A stretch of DNA of 64,000 bases from Bacillota bacterium (GCA_023391275.1 JAEWBE010000127.1:23767-87766); one strand, 5' to 3'; positions 1 to 8,132 are shown, numbered from the stretch's first letter. Numbers and translations are program-made. The notes: a model not told the origin generated them from the letters alone.

Positions 1-278
1 GAAATGTTCAGATACTTTTCAATTTCAGCGCCGATATCATCCAGCTTTTCGGCGCCCAGCGCCATACTCATCCGGTCGTAGCTGCCCATCGCGTTGATCA
101 GAACGGGATACTTTGAACCGGCAACATTCCGGAACAGCAGCGCAGAACCATGGGACTTGGAAATACGGTCTGTGATTTCCGTAATTTCAAGCTCCGGCGA
201 TACCACGGCGTCGATCTGTTTCAGCTCTCCGCACGCTTCCAGTTTTTTTATGAAACTTTGCAGATTCTCATATTCCAT
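1..278 (-). CDS. UbiD-family decarboxylase, N-terminal part (truncated by window edge)
   Basis: The first 92 codons are visible; the gene continues leftwards out of the window. Reverse-strand reading from the ATG at 278 gives MEYENLQSFIKKLEACGELK followed by a stretch with LLFRNVAGSKYPVLINAMGS, which resembles the N-terminus of UbiD/menaquinone-type decarboxylases (prenylated-FMN enzymes that decarboxylate aromatic acids). The start has a GAGGA-rich leader. It lies immediately downstream of and collinear with the electron-transfer operon that contains UbiA and polyprenyl synthase genes, so a role in making the (demethyl)menaquinone head group, for example in the futalosine route, is likely. 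The catalytic residues lie outside the window, so substrate is inference. Confidence 0.75.
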   Translation of the reverse strand, partial: MEYENLQSFIKKLEACGELKQIDAVVSPELEITEITDRISKSHGSALLFRNVAGSKYPVLINAMGSYDRMSMALGAEKLDDIGAEIEKYLNI

Positions 279-324
279 TCCCGCATTCCTCATTCATTAT
301 CATACTACTTTGAATCCGTGAATC

Positions 325-1371
325 CTAGGGCTTAATATATTTTTTAAAATTATCGCTGTACCGGACTTCATCATTTGGCATTACCCATAGCGCTTCCGTG
401 TCCGGAAGGCTGTTGATATAGGCCAGTCCCTGTTCATAGGGCATATTGAAAACCGCGGTGGAAAGCGCGTCTGCTTTACCGGAATCCTTGCAGATGATGC
501 TTACCGCTTTAAAATAAGTGGACGGAAATAATGTTTTCGGGTCAATGATATGGTGATAATTTTTTCCGTTCACCGTGTAGAACCGTTCATAGATTCCGCT
601 TGTAACAAGGGATTTATCGGTCAGCAGCACCGTGTTCAGGGATTTTTTGTTGCTGTCCAGATTCGGGTTTTGAATCCCGACGTTCCATTGTTCGTTGTTG
701 ACGCCCTTGTCCCCAATGGCCCGCACATTCCCGCCCACGCTGAGCAGCGCGGAGGTATAGCCGTGTGCAATTGCGATTTGGGCAACCTGTTCGGTAGCGT
801 AGCCCTTGGCGACCGCGCCCACGTCGAGGCTCATTTTCGGGTCGGAGAGGTAAACGGTGGAAGCTTTCTCATCAATAATGACCTTGTTGATGTCAGTATG
901 CTCCGAGGCGGCCTTCAAATCGCTCATCGGCGGCAGTTGGGCGCTGTCCGGGTCGTTGATCCCTGCCTCGCGGTATTTATGCCAGATTTGCAGAACAGCG
1001 CCAAGCGCAACGTTGCAGGCTCCGCCCGTCGCTTTGTCTTCCGCCTTTGCCATCAGAAGCAGGTCGATAATCTTTTTATCGACCTTAACCGGTTTTTTTC
1101 CAGCGTTATCATTAATTGTCTTTATATTATTGATGCCGGGAAAATCATCATAAATATCATAAAGCTGATGGTAAACCTTCAGATTATCATAAATCAGGTT
1201 TGAAAAGCTTGTGAATTCTTCTTTGGTTTCGGTATACCCCACAATTTCAGTCACCGTATCAAAAAGCTGTAAAAATTGAGCTTCATAACGAGTTTTCTTG
1301 TTTGTACCGCAGGCTGAAAGCTGCAAAACAAGCACGAAAGCCAGGATGATCGCAATCGTTTTCTTTACCAA
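325..1371 (-). CDS. FAD:protein FMN transferase lipoprotein (ApbE/FmnB-like)
   Basis: A 348-residue ApbE-family flavin transferase, which moves FMN from FAD onto a Ser/Thr of a target protein outside the membrane with Mg2+. Residues 1-21 are a lipoprotein signal ending in the lipobox LSAC (Cys21), so it is anchored on the outer face. ApbE hallmarks are visible: DVGAVAKGYA near 180, SVGGNVRAIG near 214, HHIIDPKT near 275 and the metal-site segment ADALSTAVF near 305. The usual TG after HIIDP is TL here, seen in other clostridial members as far as I recall. Start is TTG, preceded by GAGGTGG four bases away. It is the last gene of the electron-transfer operon, directly after its probable substrate, the FMN-binding lipoprotein, and is separated from it by an intrinsic terminator. 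Corresponds to FmnB of the Listeria system. Confidence 0.9.
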   Translation of the reverse strand: MVKKTIAIILAFVLVLQLSACGTNKKTRYEAQFLQLFDTVTEIVGYTETKEEFTSFSNLIYDNLKVYHQLYDIYDDFPGINNIKTINDNAGKKPVKVDKKIIDLLLMAKAEDKATGGACNVALGAVLQIWHKYREAGINDPDSAQLPPMSDLKAASEHTDINKVIIDEKASTVYLSDPKMSLDVGAVAKGYATEQVAQIAIAHGYTSALLSVGGNVRAIGDKGVNNEQWNVGIQNPNLDSNKKSLNTVLLTDKSLVTSGIYERFYTVNGKNYHHIIDPKTLFPSTYFKAVSIICKDSGKADALSTAVFNMPYEQGLAYINSLPDTEALWVMPNDEVRYSDNFKKYIKP

Positions 1372-1382
1372 TTTTCCACCTC

Positions 1383-1415
1383 AAAAAATGGAGAGGTAGA
1401 ATAAATCTACCTCTC
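1383..1415 (-). terminator. Intrinsic terminator between FMN-lipoprotein and apbE genes
   Basis: A perfect 10-bp inverted repeat (GAGAGGTAGA at 1391-1400 and TCTACCTCTC at 1406-1415) with a 5-base loop. On the minus strand it is followed by a run of six T. It sits after the FMN-lipoprotein gene and just before the ribosome binding site of apbE, so it should terminate part of the transcription and lower apbE expression relative to upstream genes. Confidence 0.8.
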
Positions 1416-1443
1416 GTGAATCATTCATACAATTAGCTTCAAA

Positions 1444-2520
1444 TTATTTCGCGCTCGCCGATGCTTTGTCAATAATCTTCATAAAGTCACCGATGGAGAT
1501 TGTCACGGAAGCAGTCAGTCCTTTATCCGTAGATTCCCCTTCGCTGTTAATGGCAATGCCTTTTACCTCATCCGCTGTTTTGCCGACTACATACTTGGCA
1601 AATGCCGCGGCTTCTTCATTCCACTCTTTGCCGATCTTGGAAGCCTTCTTCATGCCGTAGGCATCGCCAAGTTCGTCTTTCGTTTTTTGCTCTGCCTTCA
1701 GGTCGGAAGTGATCTTGCCGGTCTTGTCAAAGTTGACCTTGTTCTGGGTGGCGTCGATCACACAGCTTGTAATTTTGCTGTCCGCGCTGAATGTGGAGGC
1801 CGTATAGTAGGAATATACCTGCGCAATGCCGTCTTTGTCGCCTGCGTCCGCAGATTGTTCACCCGAAGACTCAATGCCGAGGCCAAGCTTATCGTCCGCT
1901 TTTGCGCCCAGATCCTGCGCGTTGGCGACAGCCTTCTGAACCGCGGTAATGAAATCGCCCACATGAACGGTAACGGAAGCGGTCAGTTCGGAACCCGTTG
2001 CGGCTCCTTCGCTGCTGACAGCAATGCCCTTAACCTCGTCGGAGGTTTTGCCGACGACGTATTTTGCAAATGCCGCGGCCTGCTCGTTCCATTCCTTGCC
2101 GATTTTGGAAACCTTCTTCACGCCATATGCTTCGCCGAGTTCATTTTTGCTCTTGAAGATGGTGGTGGCGGGAGTCAACAGCTTGCCCTTGTCGGAAAAA
2201 TCAACTTCTGCGCGGATACCGTCAATAACGCATTTTAAGATTTTACCGTCAGCCCCGACTGTAACGGCCACAGCGGTCACGTTTGCGATAGCCGAACCTT
2301 TGCCGTCTTTTACCGCAGTAGAATCTGCAACAGATGATACCACGGCCAAGCCGGTTTTAACTGTGTCGGATGTATTCGCGGCAGTTGATGTCGCAGTTTC
2401 AGAGCTCACAGCGGCCTGAGAGGCCGGAGCAGCAGAACTGGCACTTGATTGTGAACCGCAGCCCACAAAGGTAAAAACGGAAAGGGATGCTGCCAATAAC
2501 AATGCTAATGCTTTTTTCAT
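1444..2520 (-). CDS. Two-domain FMN-binding lipoprotein (PplA-like electron carrier)
   Basis: A 358-residue secreted lipoprotein: signal peptide with lipobox FVGC (Cys21), a Ser/Ala/Thr-rich flexible linker to about residue 55, then two homologous domains (about 60-205 and 225-355). Each repeat carries the same block (SKIGKEWNE, AAAFAKYVVGKT, then LTASVT followed by GDF), and the repeats are similar at DNA level too. By position and domain count it matches PplA, the flavinylated extracellular electron carrier of Listeria, whose FMN groups are attached by FmnB/ApbE. The canonical flavinylation motif D-x-x-(S/T)-G-A-(S/T) is not present as such; the LTAS segment after an acidic or polar stretch is the likely attachment site in each domain (inference). 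ATG start with GGAGG. Upstream of it is eetB. Confidence 0.8.
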   Translation of the reverse strand: MKKALALLLAASLSVFTFVGCGSQSSASSAAPASQAAVSSETATSTAANTSDTVKTGLAVVSSVADSTAVKDGKGSAIANVTAVAVTVGADGKILKCVIDGIRAEVDFSDKGKLLTPATTIFKSKNELGEAYGVKKVSKIGKEWNEQAAAFAKYVVGKTSDEVKGIAVSSEGAATGSELTASVTVHVGDFITAVQKAVANAQDLGAKADDKLGLGIESSGEQSADAGDKDGIAQVYSYYTASTFSADSKITSCVIDATQNKVNFDKTGKITSDLKAEQKTKDELGDAYGMKKASKIGKEWNEEAAAFAKYVVGKTADEVKGIAINSEGESTDKGLTASVTISIGDFMKIIDKASASAK

Positions 2521-2543
2521 ATTGTTCCTCCAAATTTCTTTTT

Positions 2544-3089
2544 TTATTTACTGAAGCCGAGCTTTTTTAAGGCCGGCAGAGTAACCTTAAGCAGTGTAGA
2601 TGTTGCCGCTCCCGCGACAATACCTGAAATAAGCAGCGCCGGGAAATAGGCCCACAGGAATAGGTTTGTATATAAAATGGATACTGCAATCATCTGTCCT
2701 ACATTATGGAAAACAGCCCCTAAAATACTAATCATCAAATAGGATATCCGCTCTTTGAAAATGAGCAGAAACAAAATCATAACCGATATGGAAAGGAGCC
2801 CGCCGCAAAGGCTCAATAAAGATGCGACAGCGCCCCGGGTCAGAAAAACAAACAGCGCCTTCAGCACCGCCAAAAGCAGCGCTTCCTTCTTTTCCACAAA
2901 GAAAAGGGAATACATCACCACGATGTTGGAAAGTCCAAGCTTAATGCCGGGGACGGGAACGGGAATCTGCAGCTCATTTTCCACTACGGCAAGAACAAGA
3001 ACCACGGCAAAAAGAAACGCGGTTAGAACCATCCGTCTTATTTTCAGCGAATTTATCGCACGTTCTGTTAAATTCTTTTTCTCAGCCAT
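2544..3089 (-). CDS. eetB: Gx-transporter / heptaprenyl synthase component I family membrane protein (EetB)
   Basis: A 181-residue integral membrane protein with about five hydrophobic segments after a short basic N-terminus. It contains the family-typical PVPGIKLGLSNIVVM block and the LTRGAVASLLSLCGGLLSI segment. The family (Gx transporter, often misnamed heptaprenyl diphosphate synthase component I) includes EetB, needed with EetA for electron transfer from the quinone pool to extracellular flavin carriers. The start at 3089 (MAEKKNLTE) is chosen because AGGAAAGG lies about seven bases upstream; a longer reading frame begins inside the preceding gene. It is 13 bases downstream of eetA. Confidence 0.85.
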   Translation of the reverse strand: MAEKKNLTERAINSLKIRRMVLTAFLFAVVLVLAVVENELQIPVPVPGIKLGLSNIVVMYSLFFVEKKEALLLAVLKALFVFLTRGAVASLLSLCGGLLSISVMILFLLIFKERISYLMISILGAVFHNVGQMIAVSILYTNLFLWAYFPALLISGIVAGAATSTLLKVTLPALKKLGFSK

Positions 3090-3102
3090 CCTTTGCCTTT
3101 CC

Positions 3103-3492
3103 TCATCCCACAATAATATCCGGATCATCCGCGCCGCGCCCGTTTTTCGCAACGATTTTCAATACGATGCTGTTTGGAAGACACGCCGCGCTTTCCCCGA
3201 TTGTGTGGAGCTTTCCCGCGTGGATGCATACTTTATCCGGACAGTCGGATTCTTCAAAACAAATGCTTCCGTCTTTAAAAACATGAAAGACTACATTTTT
3301 ATTCTGTTCAATCGAAAATCTCTTATCCACTCCTGCGGTCAAATCAACGGTATCGACCAGATTTGATTTGTAATAGATTTCGGCTTTCGCCGCCCTGCCG
3401 CCAAACACAGACTGATAGGTAAACCACGCGGCCAAGCAGACAGCGAGAACAACGACAAGAATTATGATATCCGTTTTTTTTATGAATTTCAT
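3103..3492 (-). CDS. eetA: NusG domain II membrane-anchored protein (EetA)
   Basis: A 129-residue protein with one N-terminal membrane anchor (residues about 9-29) and an exported NusG-II type beta domain. The conserved region reads ESDCPDKVCIHAGKL and then ESAACLPNSIVLKI, so three cysteines are placed as in this family. EetA works with EetB in flavin-based extracellular electron transfer in Listeria; the exact chemistry is not settled, but the pairing with a Gx protein, DMK genes, NDH-2 and ApbE is diagnostic. It lies between the prenyltransferase and eetB genes. Confidence 0.85.
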   Translation of the reverse strand: MKFIKKTDIIILVVVLAVCLAAWFTYQSVFGGRAAKAEIYYKSNLVDTVDLTAGVDKRFSIEQNKNVVFHVFKDGSICFEESDCPDKVCIHAGKLHTIGESAACLPNSIVLKIVAKNGRGADDPDIIVG

Positions 3493-3506
3493 TGAGTTAC
3501 TCCGTT

Positions 3507-4409
3507 TTAACTGAAAACGCCACTGACAAAAATCAGAAGGCTGTTGGTTCCGACAAGAATCATAAAATTTTTCACCGAAAGGACAAAAGTTGTTTCCTTA
3601 TCCTGCTTTTCCATAAATCGGTTGATGTTCTTCCGCACTGGAAAAACAGTAAACAACGAGAGCAGGCAAATCGGAGACAAAATTTTCAAAAGAACCATAG
3701 CAACCGTCGAAAAATATGAAATATAGTAAAGGCCGGCAAACAAGAGCAGCGCTTTTCGGCCCAGATAATAAGGCAAGGTGTATCGCTTTATAAGAACATC
3801 TTTCTCCAAATCACAAAGATTGTTGGCAAGCATAATGTTTGCCGTTGCGCAGACCGGAACCACCGAAAGCAGCAGGACGGTCAAAATCGGAAAAATGTTC
3901 AGGTTTAGTCGGATTGTCTGCAAATTAAGCGCGAATGAAAAGTAAGTCCCTTTCGGCATGTTCACATACAATAAAATAAATGGGATGAGCAGTCCATAAA
4001 AGAAGCCCGAAAAAAGCTCACCGAACGGCTGCCGGGAGATGGGAAACGGACCCCAGGAATACAATACGCCGCACAGGAAGCACAGCCCGCCAAGAAGCAG
4101 AACCACCACATCCGTCAAATGCACCAGATAGAGCCCCAGCGCCGAACTGACCGCAAACATTACATAAATAGCTGCCTTTGCCGCGCTGCGCCGAAACGGT
4201 AAAGTCTGTCCGTTCGTTTTTGTGTCAACATAATTGTTTATCGCGGTGGTTGTCAAATCAAACAGAAACATGGAACCGAAAAAGATCAGGGTAAGCTGAG
4301 GATTGATTGGCTGCTTTCTGTAGAAAAGATAGGCAAGCGTCATCAAAAAAGTAAGCACACTGGTAATTTTGGTTCGAATTTCCACGTAATTGATAAAATC
4401 TTTCATCAT
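3507..4409 (-). CDS. UbiA-family prenyltransferase (demethylmenaquinone-type, DmkA/MenA-like)
   Basis: A 300-residue membrane protein of the UbiA superfamily with about eight hydrophobic segments, which joins a polyprenyl chain to an aromatic quinone precursor. The first Asp-rich motif appears as NNYVDTKTNG near residue 58 and the second as NNLCDLEKDV near 195. The gene is nine bases after the polyprenyl synthase gene that would provide its isoprenoid substrate. In the homologous Listeria locus this is DmkA, making the demethylmenaquinone dedicated to extracellular electron transfer. Which naphthoate it uses cannot be told from sequence; the ubiD gene at the end of the locus would fit a futalosine-type precursor. 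ATG at 4409 or 4406; the ribosome site is weak, which suggests translational coupling. Confidence 0.85.
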   Translation of the reverse strand: MMKDFINYVEIRTKITSVLTFLMTLAYLFYRKQPINPQLTLIFFGSMFLFDLTTTAINNYVDTKTNGQTLPFRRSAAKAAIYVMFAVSSALGLYLVHLTDVVVLLLGGLCFLCGVLYSWGPFPISRQPFGELFSGFFYGLLIPFILLYVNMPKGTYFSFALNLQTIRLNLNIFPILTVLLLSVVPVCATANIMLANNLCDLEKDVLIKRYTLPYYLGRKALLLFAGLYYISYFSTVAMVLLKILSPICLLSLFTVFPVRKNINRFMEKQDKETTFVLSVKNFMILVGTNSLLIFVSGVFS

Positions 4410-4418
4410 AGCACTGCT

Positions 4419-5399
4419 CTATAACCCGCGATAGGCCTGATCCAAAATCGATTGCAGCCTTTCCTTTTTCGCGTCGGAGGCATTAAGCTCCCGGATAATA
4501 ATAGAAGCCTTGCTGTGGTATTTTTTAGAAACCGCCCGGGTGTAATCCAAGCCGCCCGTTTCGGCAACGGCCGTGTTGATGTCGACTCTGGAAATCTCCT
4601 CTGTTTGTGCCCGCTCTTTTAAACCGCCGCGCTTCTGAAACGCATAAATGAGGGGGAGCGTAATCACACCCTGTTCAAAATCGGACTGAACCGGTTTCTT
4701 CGCCAGCTGCTGCGGCGCCTCAAAATCGATGCAGTCATCGGTAAGCTGAAAAATCATACCGATATAGTGCCCCAGCCGCATATATCTGCCGATATCTTCT
4801 TTCGCACCATCACACAGGACTGCTCCGGCGTAAAATGAAGCTTCAAACAAAGCGGCGGTTTTACCGGCAATAATCTTCAGATAATTATAAACGGAAAGAT
4901 CCAGATTTCGGTTGTTCTGATTCTGCCGCAACTCTCCAAGACAAATCTTGCTCATATAATCAGGAATATCAAAGTCAAGATAATCCTTTTTGTTTTCTAT
5001 GGAGGAAGCCTGCTCAAGGGCAAGGCAGAACAGATAATCGCCGCATATGACGGCAGTACGCCTGCCGTATTTTTTTTGGAGCGTTACAAGTCCCCTGCGC
5101 ATATTGGAATTGTCAATTACATCATCGTGAACCAGAGTGGCGAGATGCAGAATTTCAATTGCCGAGGCAAGTTTGACCGCATTGGGGTGAATCAGGCCGT
5201 CCCTGTTCACCGCGCAGGAAAGCAGGGAAACGGCACGAATAAACTTACCCCATGAAAGCGCCAGATGCCGGGTGTAATTTCGAATTACGACCGGTGAGGC
5301 GGACAAAAGCCTGCTTACCTCTGCTTTTACAAGCTCCGTCGCGTCATCAAAAGTTAAAAAATCAATGGCAACACTTTCAGCAACATGTTCATTAATCAT
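4419..5399 (-). CDS. Polyprenyl diphosphate synthase (DmkB/HepT-like)
   Basis: A 326-residue trans-isoprenyl diphosphate synthase that extends an allylic diphosphate with isopentenyl units to give the quinone side chain. Both aspartate-rich motifs are intact: HDDVIDNSNMRRG near residue 92 and QLTDDCIDF near 217, and GKTAALFEAS lies between them. The chain-length residues cannot be judged by eye. The start overlaps the end of ndh2 by eight bases. Operon context (ndh2, UbiA, EetAB) makes it the DmkB equivalent of the electron-transfer locus. Confidence 0.87.
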   Translation of the reverse strand: MINEHVAESVAIDFLTFDDATELVKAEVSRLLSASPVVIRNYTRHLALSWGKFIRAVSLLSCAVNRDGLIHPNAVKLASAIEILHLATLVHDDVIDNSNMRRGLVTLQKKYGRRTAVICGDYLFCLALEQASSIENKKDYLDFDIPDYMSKICLGELRQNQNNRNLDLSVYNYLKIIAGKTAALFEASFYAGAVLCDGAKEDIGRYMRLGHYIGMIFQLTDDCIDFEAPQQLAKKPVQSDFEQGVITLPLIYAFQKRGGLKERAQTEEISRVDINTAVAETGGLDYTRAVSKKYHSKASIIIRELNASDAKKERLQSILDQAYRGL

Positions 5400-7482
5400 T
5401 GTAAATATATAACTTTCTTACAAATTTCACATTTTTCCAGTGCTTTTTCAGGAAGGGCATTGCGTAGTAATCCAGCCCGAAGGTTCTGCCGCCGCCATTC
5501 AAAACCGCAATTGCCGCAAAAATCATCCAGAAGGTGTTAAGGTACAGTCCAGTGGTACATACGAACATCACCTGAAGAACCAGCGACAGGCCCGACGACA
5601 GGGTGGTGAACAGGCCGGCCATTAGGGACAGGCCGATCAGGATTTCCATTGTGACAATAGCGATCTGCATGATAAGCTGAACCGTCTGATTCGGGAGAAT
5701 GAATGTGTTGACAAACCAGTTCATCAGCGGAACGTCAAGTTTGAAGGCCATGTCGTTCAATGTGGATTTTGCCAGTTCTTTTCCGCTTACCAAGATCACC
5801 TGGAACCAGCCGAGGAAGCTGAAATTCATCAGAATCTGCCCAACCGCCGCGGTAACCGCGCCCGCCGCCTGGCCGGCTGACTGGCCCGCCGCACCGGCGG
5901 CTCCCGATGTCGCGGAGGAGATGGCGTCCACTGTGGCGGAAGCCGCTCCCGCAACCGCGTTCACAACTGTTGCAGCGCCGGTAGCCACAGTCGTGGTTGC
6001 GCTGCTTGTTGCGTCCGGTGCTGCCGCGGCAGCCGTGGTGCCGTGCAGAATCGTGTTGTACCAGGTGTTTGCTCCGCCGAAAAAGCCGGTAAGCTGCGCC
6101 GAGTTAAACCAGCCTTCAACAATTTTCATGATGCCTTCATACAGCCAGACCATGCCGAGCCAGACCCGAAGGGCAACCAGCAGGAAGCTGGGGGTTTTGT
6201 TGGAGAAATGGCCGCCCACGAAACTTCTGTCGTGCCGAATGGTAAAGAACTCGTGCTTTACATAGCTGAAAACTTTATTCCACCCAAGAACCTGAATATA
6301 ATAAATGATATTAATAAAGTGTTTTGCAAACATAGCAAGAAAGGAGGGGAGGTTAAACATATGATTGGGAAGACCCACATGGGCAACACCGTAACGACCG
6401 CCCACACAAACCATAACTCCGTGGAATTTTGGTTTGTATGTAACCATTTCTCCTGTTCCGGTAATTGCGCAGACAATATTCCCCGCGGCTACCCCTGAAC
6501 TCTGCTCGCAGTTTTCAACCAGCTGCGGAACGGGTGTCGATTCACCTTCCGGAGTATACAGGATATCGTCGCCAACCACATAAACGCTGTCATTTTCCAC
6601 GGAACGCAGATAAGCGTCGGTTTGAATACGGCCGCGTCTCGCCGAAGGAAGTACCTTTGCCGCTTTGCCAGCAATTTCGGCGCTTTCGATTCCAGCTGTC
6701 CAGATTACGGTTCCGGCGCTTTCATGCACGACTGTTTCCCCGAATTTCATTTCAATAAAGTCCTGCCCTATGCTGACGACACCGGCATTGAGTTTCAACT
6801 CAACGCCCATTTTTGCAAGGCGTCTTTCAATTTTACCCGAAAGCTTATCCGGCAGGATGGGCACAATGCGCGGTAAAATATCCACGTCGTAAATCGTGAC
6901 AAGGGAACGGTCGATTTCGTATTTTTCGCACAGAACCGGCACATATTCGGCAAGCTCGCCCACCATTTCAATTCCTGTAAATCCCGCGCCGACAACGTAG
7001 AATGTAAGTTCCTTTTTCTTTTCTTCCAAATTGGTTTCGCGCGCCGCTTTTCGGAAGGTGTTTTGAATATGATCTTTTAAAAGCACCGCGTCGTCATAGG
7101 ACCACAGTGTGTGCGCGAATTCCTCCGCGCCTTTTACACCGAAAAAGGTAGGCTTGGAACCGGCCGCAAGAACAAGATAATCATAATCGTAATTCTCACT
7201 GGTACCCAGAACAAGCTTCTGCTCAAAGTCTATGGATTGAACGGTGTCAAGCTTAACATTGACTTTTCTTCCCGCAAAAACCTTTTTCAGGCTGATTTTA
7301 ATGCTGTCCTCGTCCACACGGTTTGCGGCCACCTCGTGAAGTTCGGTGAGCATCGTATGGAATGGATTTTTATCAATCAGGGTAATGCTGACATCATCCC
7401 GTTTTTTCAATCTTTTCGCTAATTTCTTCGCTGTCAATAATCCAGAGAAACCCGCGCCGATTATCACAATTTTATTCTCCAT
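5392..7482 (-). CDS. ndh2: Type II NADH dehydrogenase fused to a DoxX-like membrane domain
   Basis: A 696-residue fusion and the first gene of the operon. Residues 1-400 are an NDH-2 flavoprotein: GAGFSG (FAD site) near 9, VGAGFTGIEMVGELAE (NADH site) near 165, and TDAYLRSVENDSVYVVGD near 290. It should oxidise NADH and reduce demethylmenaquinone without proton pumping. From about 425 it continues into a DoxX-type four-helix membrane region. This region is interrupted at about 485-550 by a long Ala/Ser/Thr/Gly-rich insert. NDH-2 with a C-terminal membrane extension is known in extracellular electron transfer loci; the low-complexity insert is unusual. ATG at 7482; only a weak purine-rich site (AAAGAGGA) precedes it. 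Transcribed from the promoter near 7.66 kb. Confidence 0.9.
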   Translation of the reverse strand: MENKIVIIGAGFSGLLTAKKLAKRLKKRDDVSITLIDKNPFHTMLTELHEVAANRVDEDSIKISLKKVFAGRKVNVKLDTVQSIDFEQKLVLGTSENYDYDYLVLAAGSKPTFFGVKGAEEFAHTLWSYDDAVLLKDHIQNTFRKAARETNLEEKKKELTFYVVGAGFTGIEMVGELAEYVPVLCEKYEIDRSLVTIYDVDILPRIVPILPDKLSGKIERRLAKMGVELKLNAGVVSIGQDFIEMKFGETVVHESAGTVIWTAGIESAEIAGKAAKVLPSARRGRIQTDAYLRSVENDSVYVVGDDILYTPEGESTPVPQLVENCEQSSGVAAGNIVCAITGTGEMVTYKPKFHGVMVCVGGRYGVAHVGLPNHMFNLPSFLAMFAKHFINIIYYIQVLGWNKVFSYVKHEFFTIRHDRSFVGGHFSNKTPSFLLVALRVWLGMVWLYEGIMKIVEGWFNSAQLTGFFGGANTWYNTILHGTTAAAAAPDATSSATTTVATGAATVVNAVAGAASATVDAISSATSGAAGAAGQSAGQAAGAVTAAVGQILMNFSFLGWFQVILVSGKELAKSTLNDMAFKLDVPLMNWFVNTFILPNQTVQLIMQIAIVTMEILIGLSLMAGLFTTLSSGLSLVLQVMFVCTTGLYLNTFWMIFAAIAVLNGGGRTFGLDYYAMPFLKKHWKNVKFVRKLYIYND

Positions 7483-7588
7483 GGCAATCCTCTTTCACAA
7501 AATATAATTTAAAAAATATTTTCTGTGCAAAATGTTACAGATAGAACGAAACCGTAAAAATTCACCGATTAATCATTCGAATCAACAG

Positions 7589-7629
7589 TAGACATTGCGC
7601 TCAAAGTGAGTGCTGCAATTTTATGTCTA
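7589..7629 (-). promoter_or_regulatory. Hairpin in the 5' leader of the electron-transfer operon
   Basis: TAGACAT (7589-7595) pairs with ATGTCTA (7623-7629), with inner pairing TGC/GCA and CTCA/TGAG. It lies in the predicted untranslated leader of ndh2, about 110 bases before the start codon and just downstream of the promoter. It could be a leader structure or a DNA operator; no known riboswitch consensus was recognised. Confidence 0.5.
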
Positions 7630-7654
7630 ACATAGAACAAAGTGCCTCGATAAT

Positions 7655-7682
7655 ATTATAACAATCTTTTAAAATAAGTCAA
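7655..7682 (-). promoter_or_regulatory. Sigma-A type promoter of the electron-transfer operon
   Basis: On the minus strand TTGACT (7682-7677), a 16-base spacer and a consensus TATAAT (7660-7655). It points at ndh2, with a leader of about 170 bases. Confidence 0.7.
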
Positions 7683-8132
7683 GATGTTAAAATAATCCAG
7701 AATATAATAATCATTTTTCAAAAAAAATAGAGATTTATTTTAATGAGACAAATAAATTCAACACTTTTTGTATAAAAAGGTTTCCTCGTGCCGGGATGAA
7801 AGTCAGTTTCAAAATATGAATCCGATTCCGGCTGAATTTTTACAGGAATTGAATCAAATAGATAAGGAAAATCCAGGAGTGACCTTTATTCACTGAGACA
7901 AAAAATTCAACACGGTTTTTTTGAAAATAATTTTCACTTGAATTATTTTTTATTATCCCTCATTTATATTGGTATATGAATTTTGATGTCAAATCAGGCA
8001 AACGCCACAGCTGACACTGTCACAGCCGATGAAAAAGGATTATACCGCTTCTTTTATCTGTGTCAGAAATTTGATTTTTGCATAGCATATAGTAATTTGT
8101 GCACAGGTGCATTTAAATGAAGAGGTGGCGCA
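7683..8132. other. AT-rich intergenic region with two imperfect direct repeats
   Basis: The region between the divergent ndh2 promoter and the M14 peptidase gene. It holds two near-identical 20-21 base copies of a sequence beginning TGAGACAAA and ending AATTCAACAC (7744-7764 and 7894-7913), each followed by a T-run. Between them is a 26-codon open frame (7816-7896) without a ribosome site. No gene is supported; the repeats might be regulatory or remnants of a small element. Confidence 0.4.

Noticed and set aside
5699..6265. Long Ala/Val-rich plus-strand open frame opposite ndh2
   Set aside because: It is the antisense of the low-complexity insert and DoxX region; no ribosome site or family match.
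7816..7896. 26-codon open frame between the direct repeats
   Set aside because: No ribosome binding site and no recognised sequence; kept only as a note in the intergenic entry.
7744..7913. CRISPR array
   Set aside because: Only two copies, 150 bases apart, with no cas genes.
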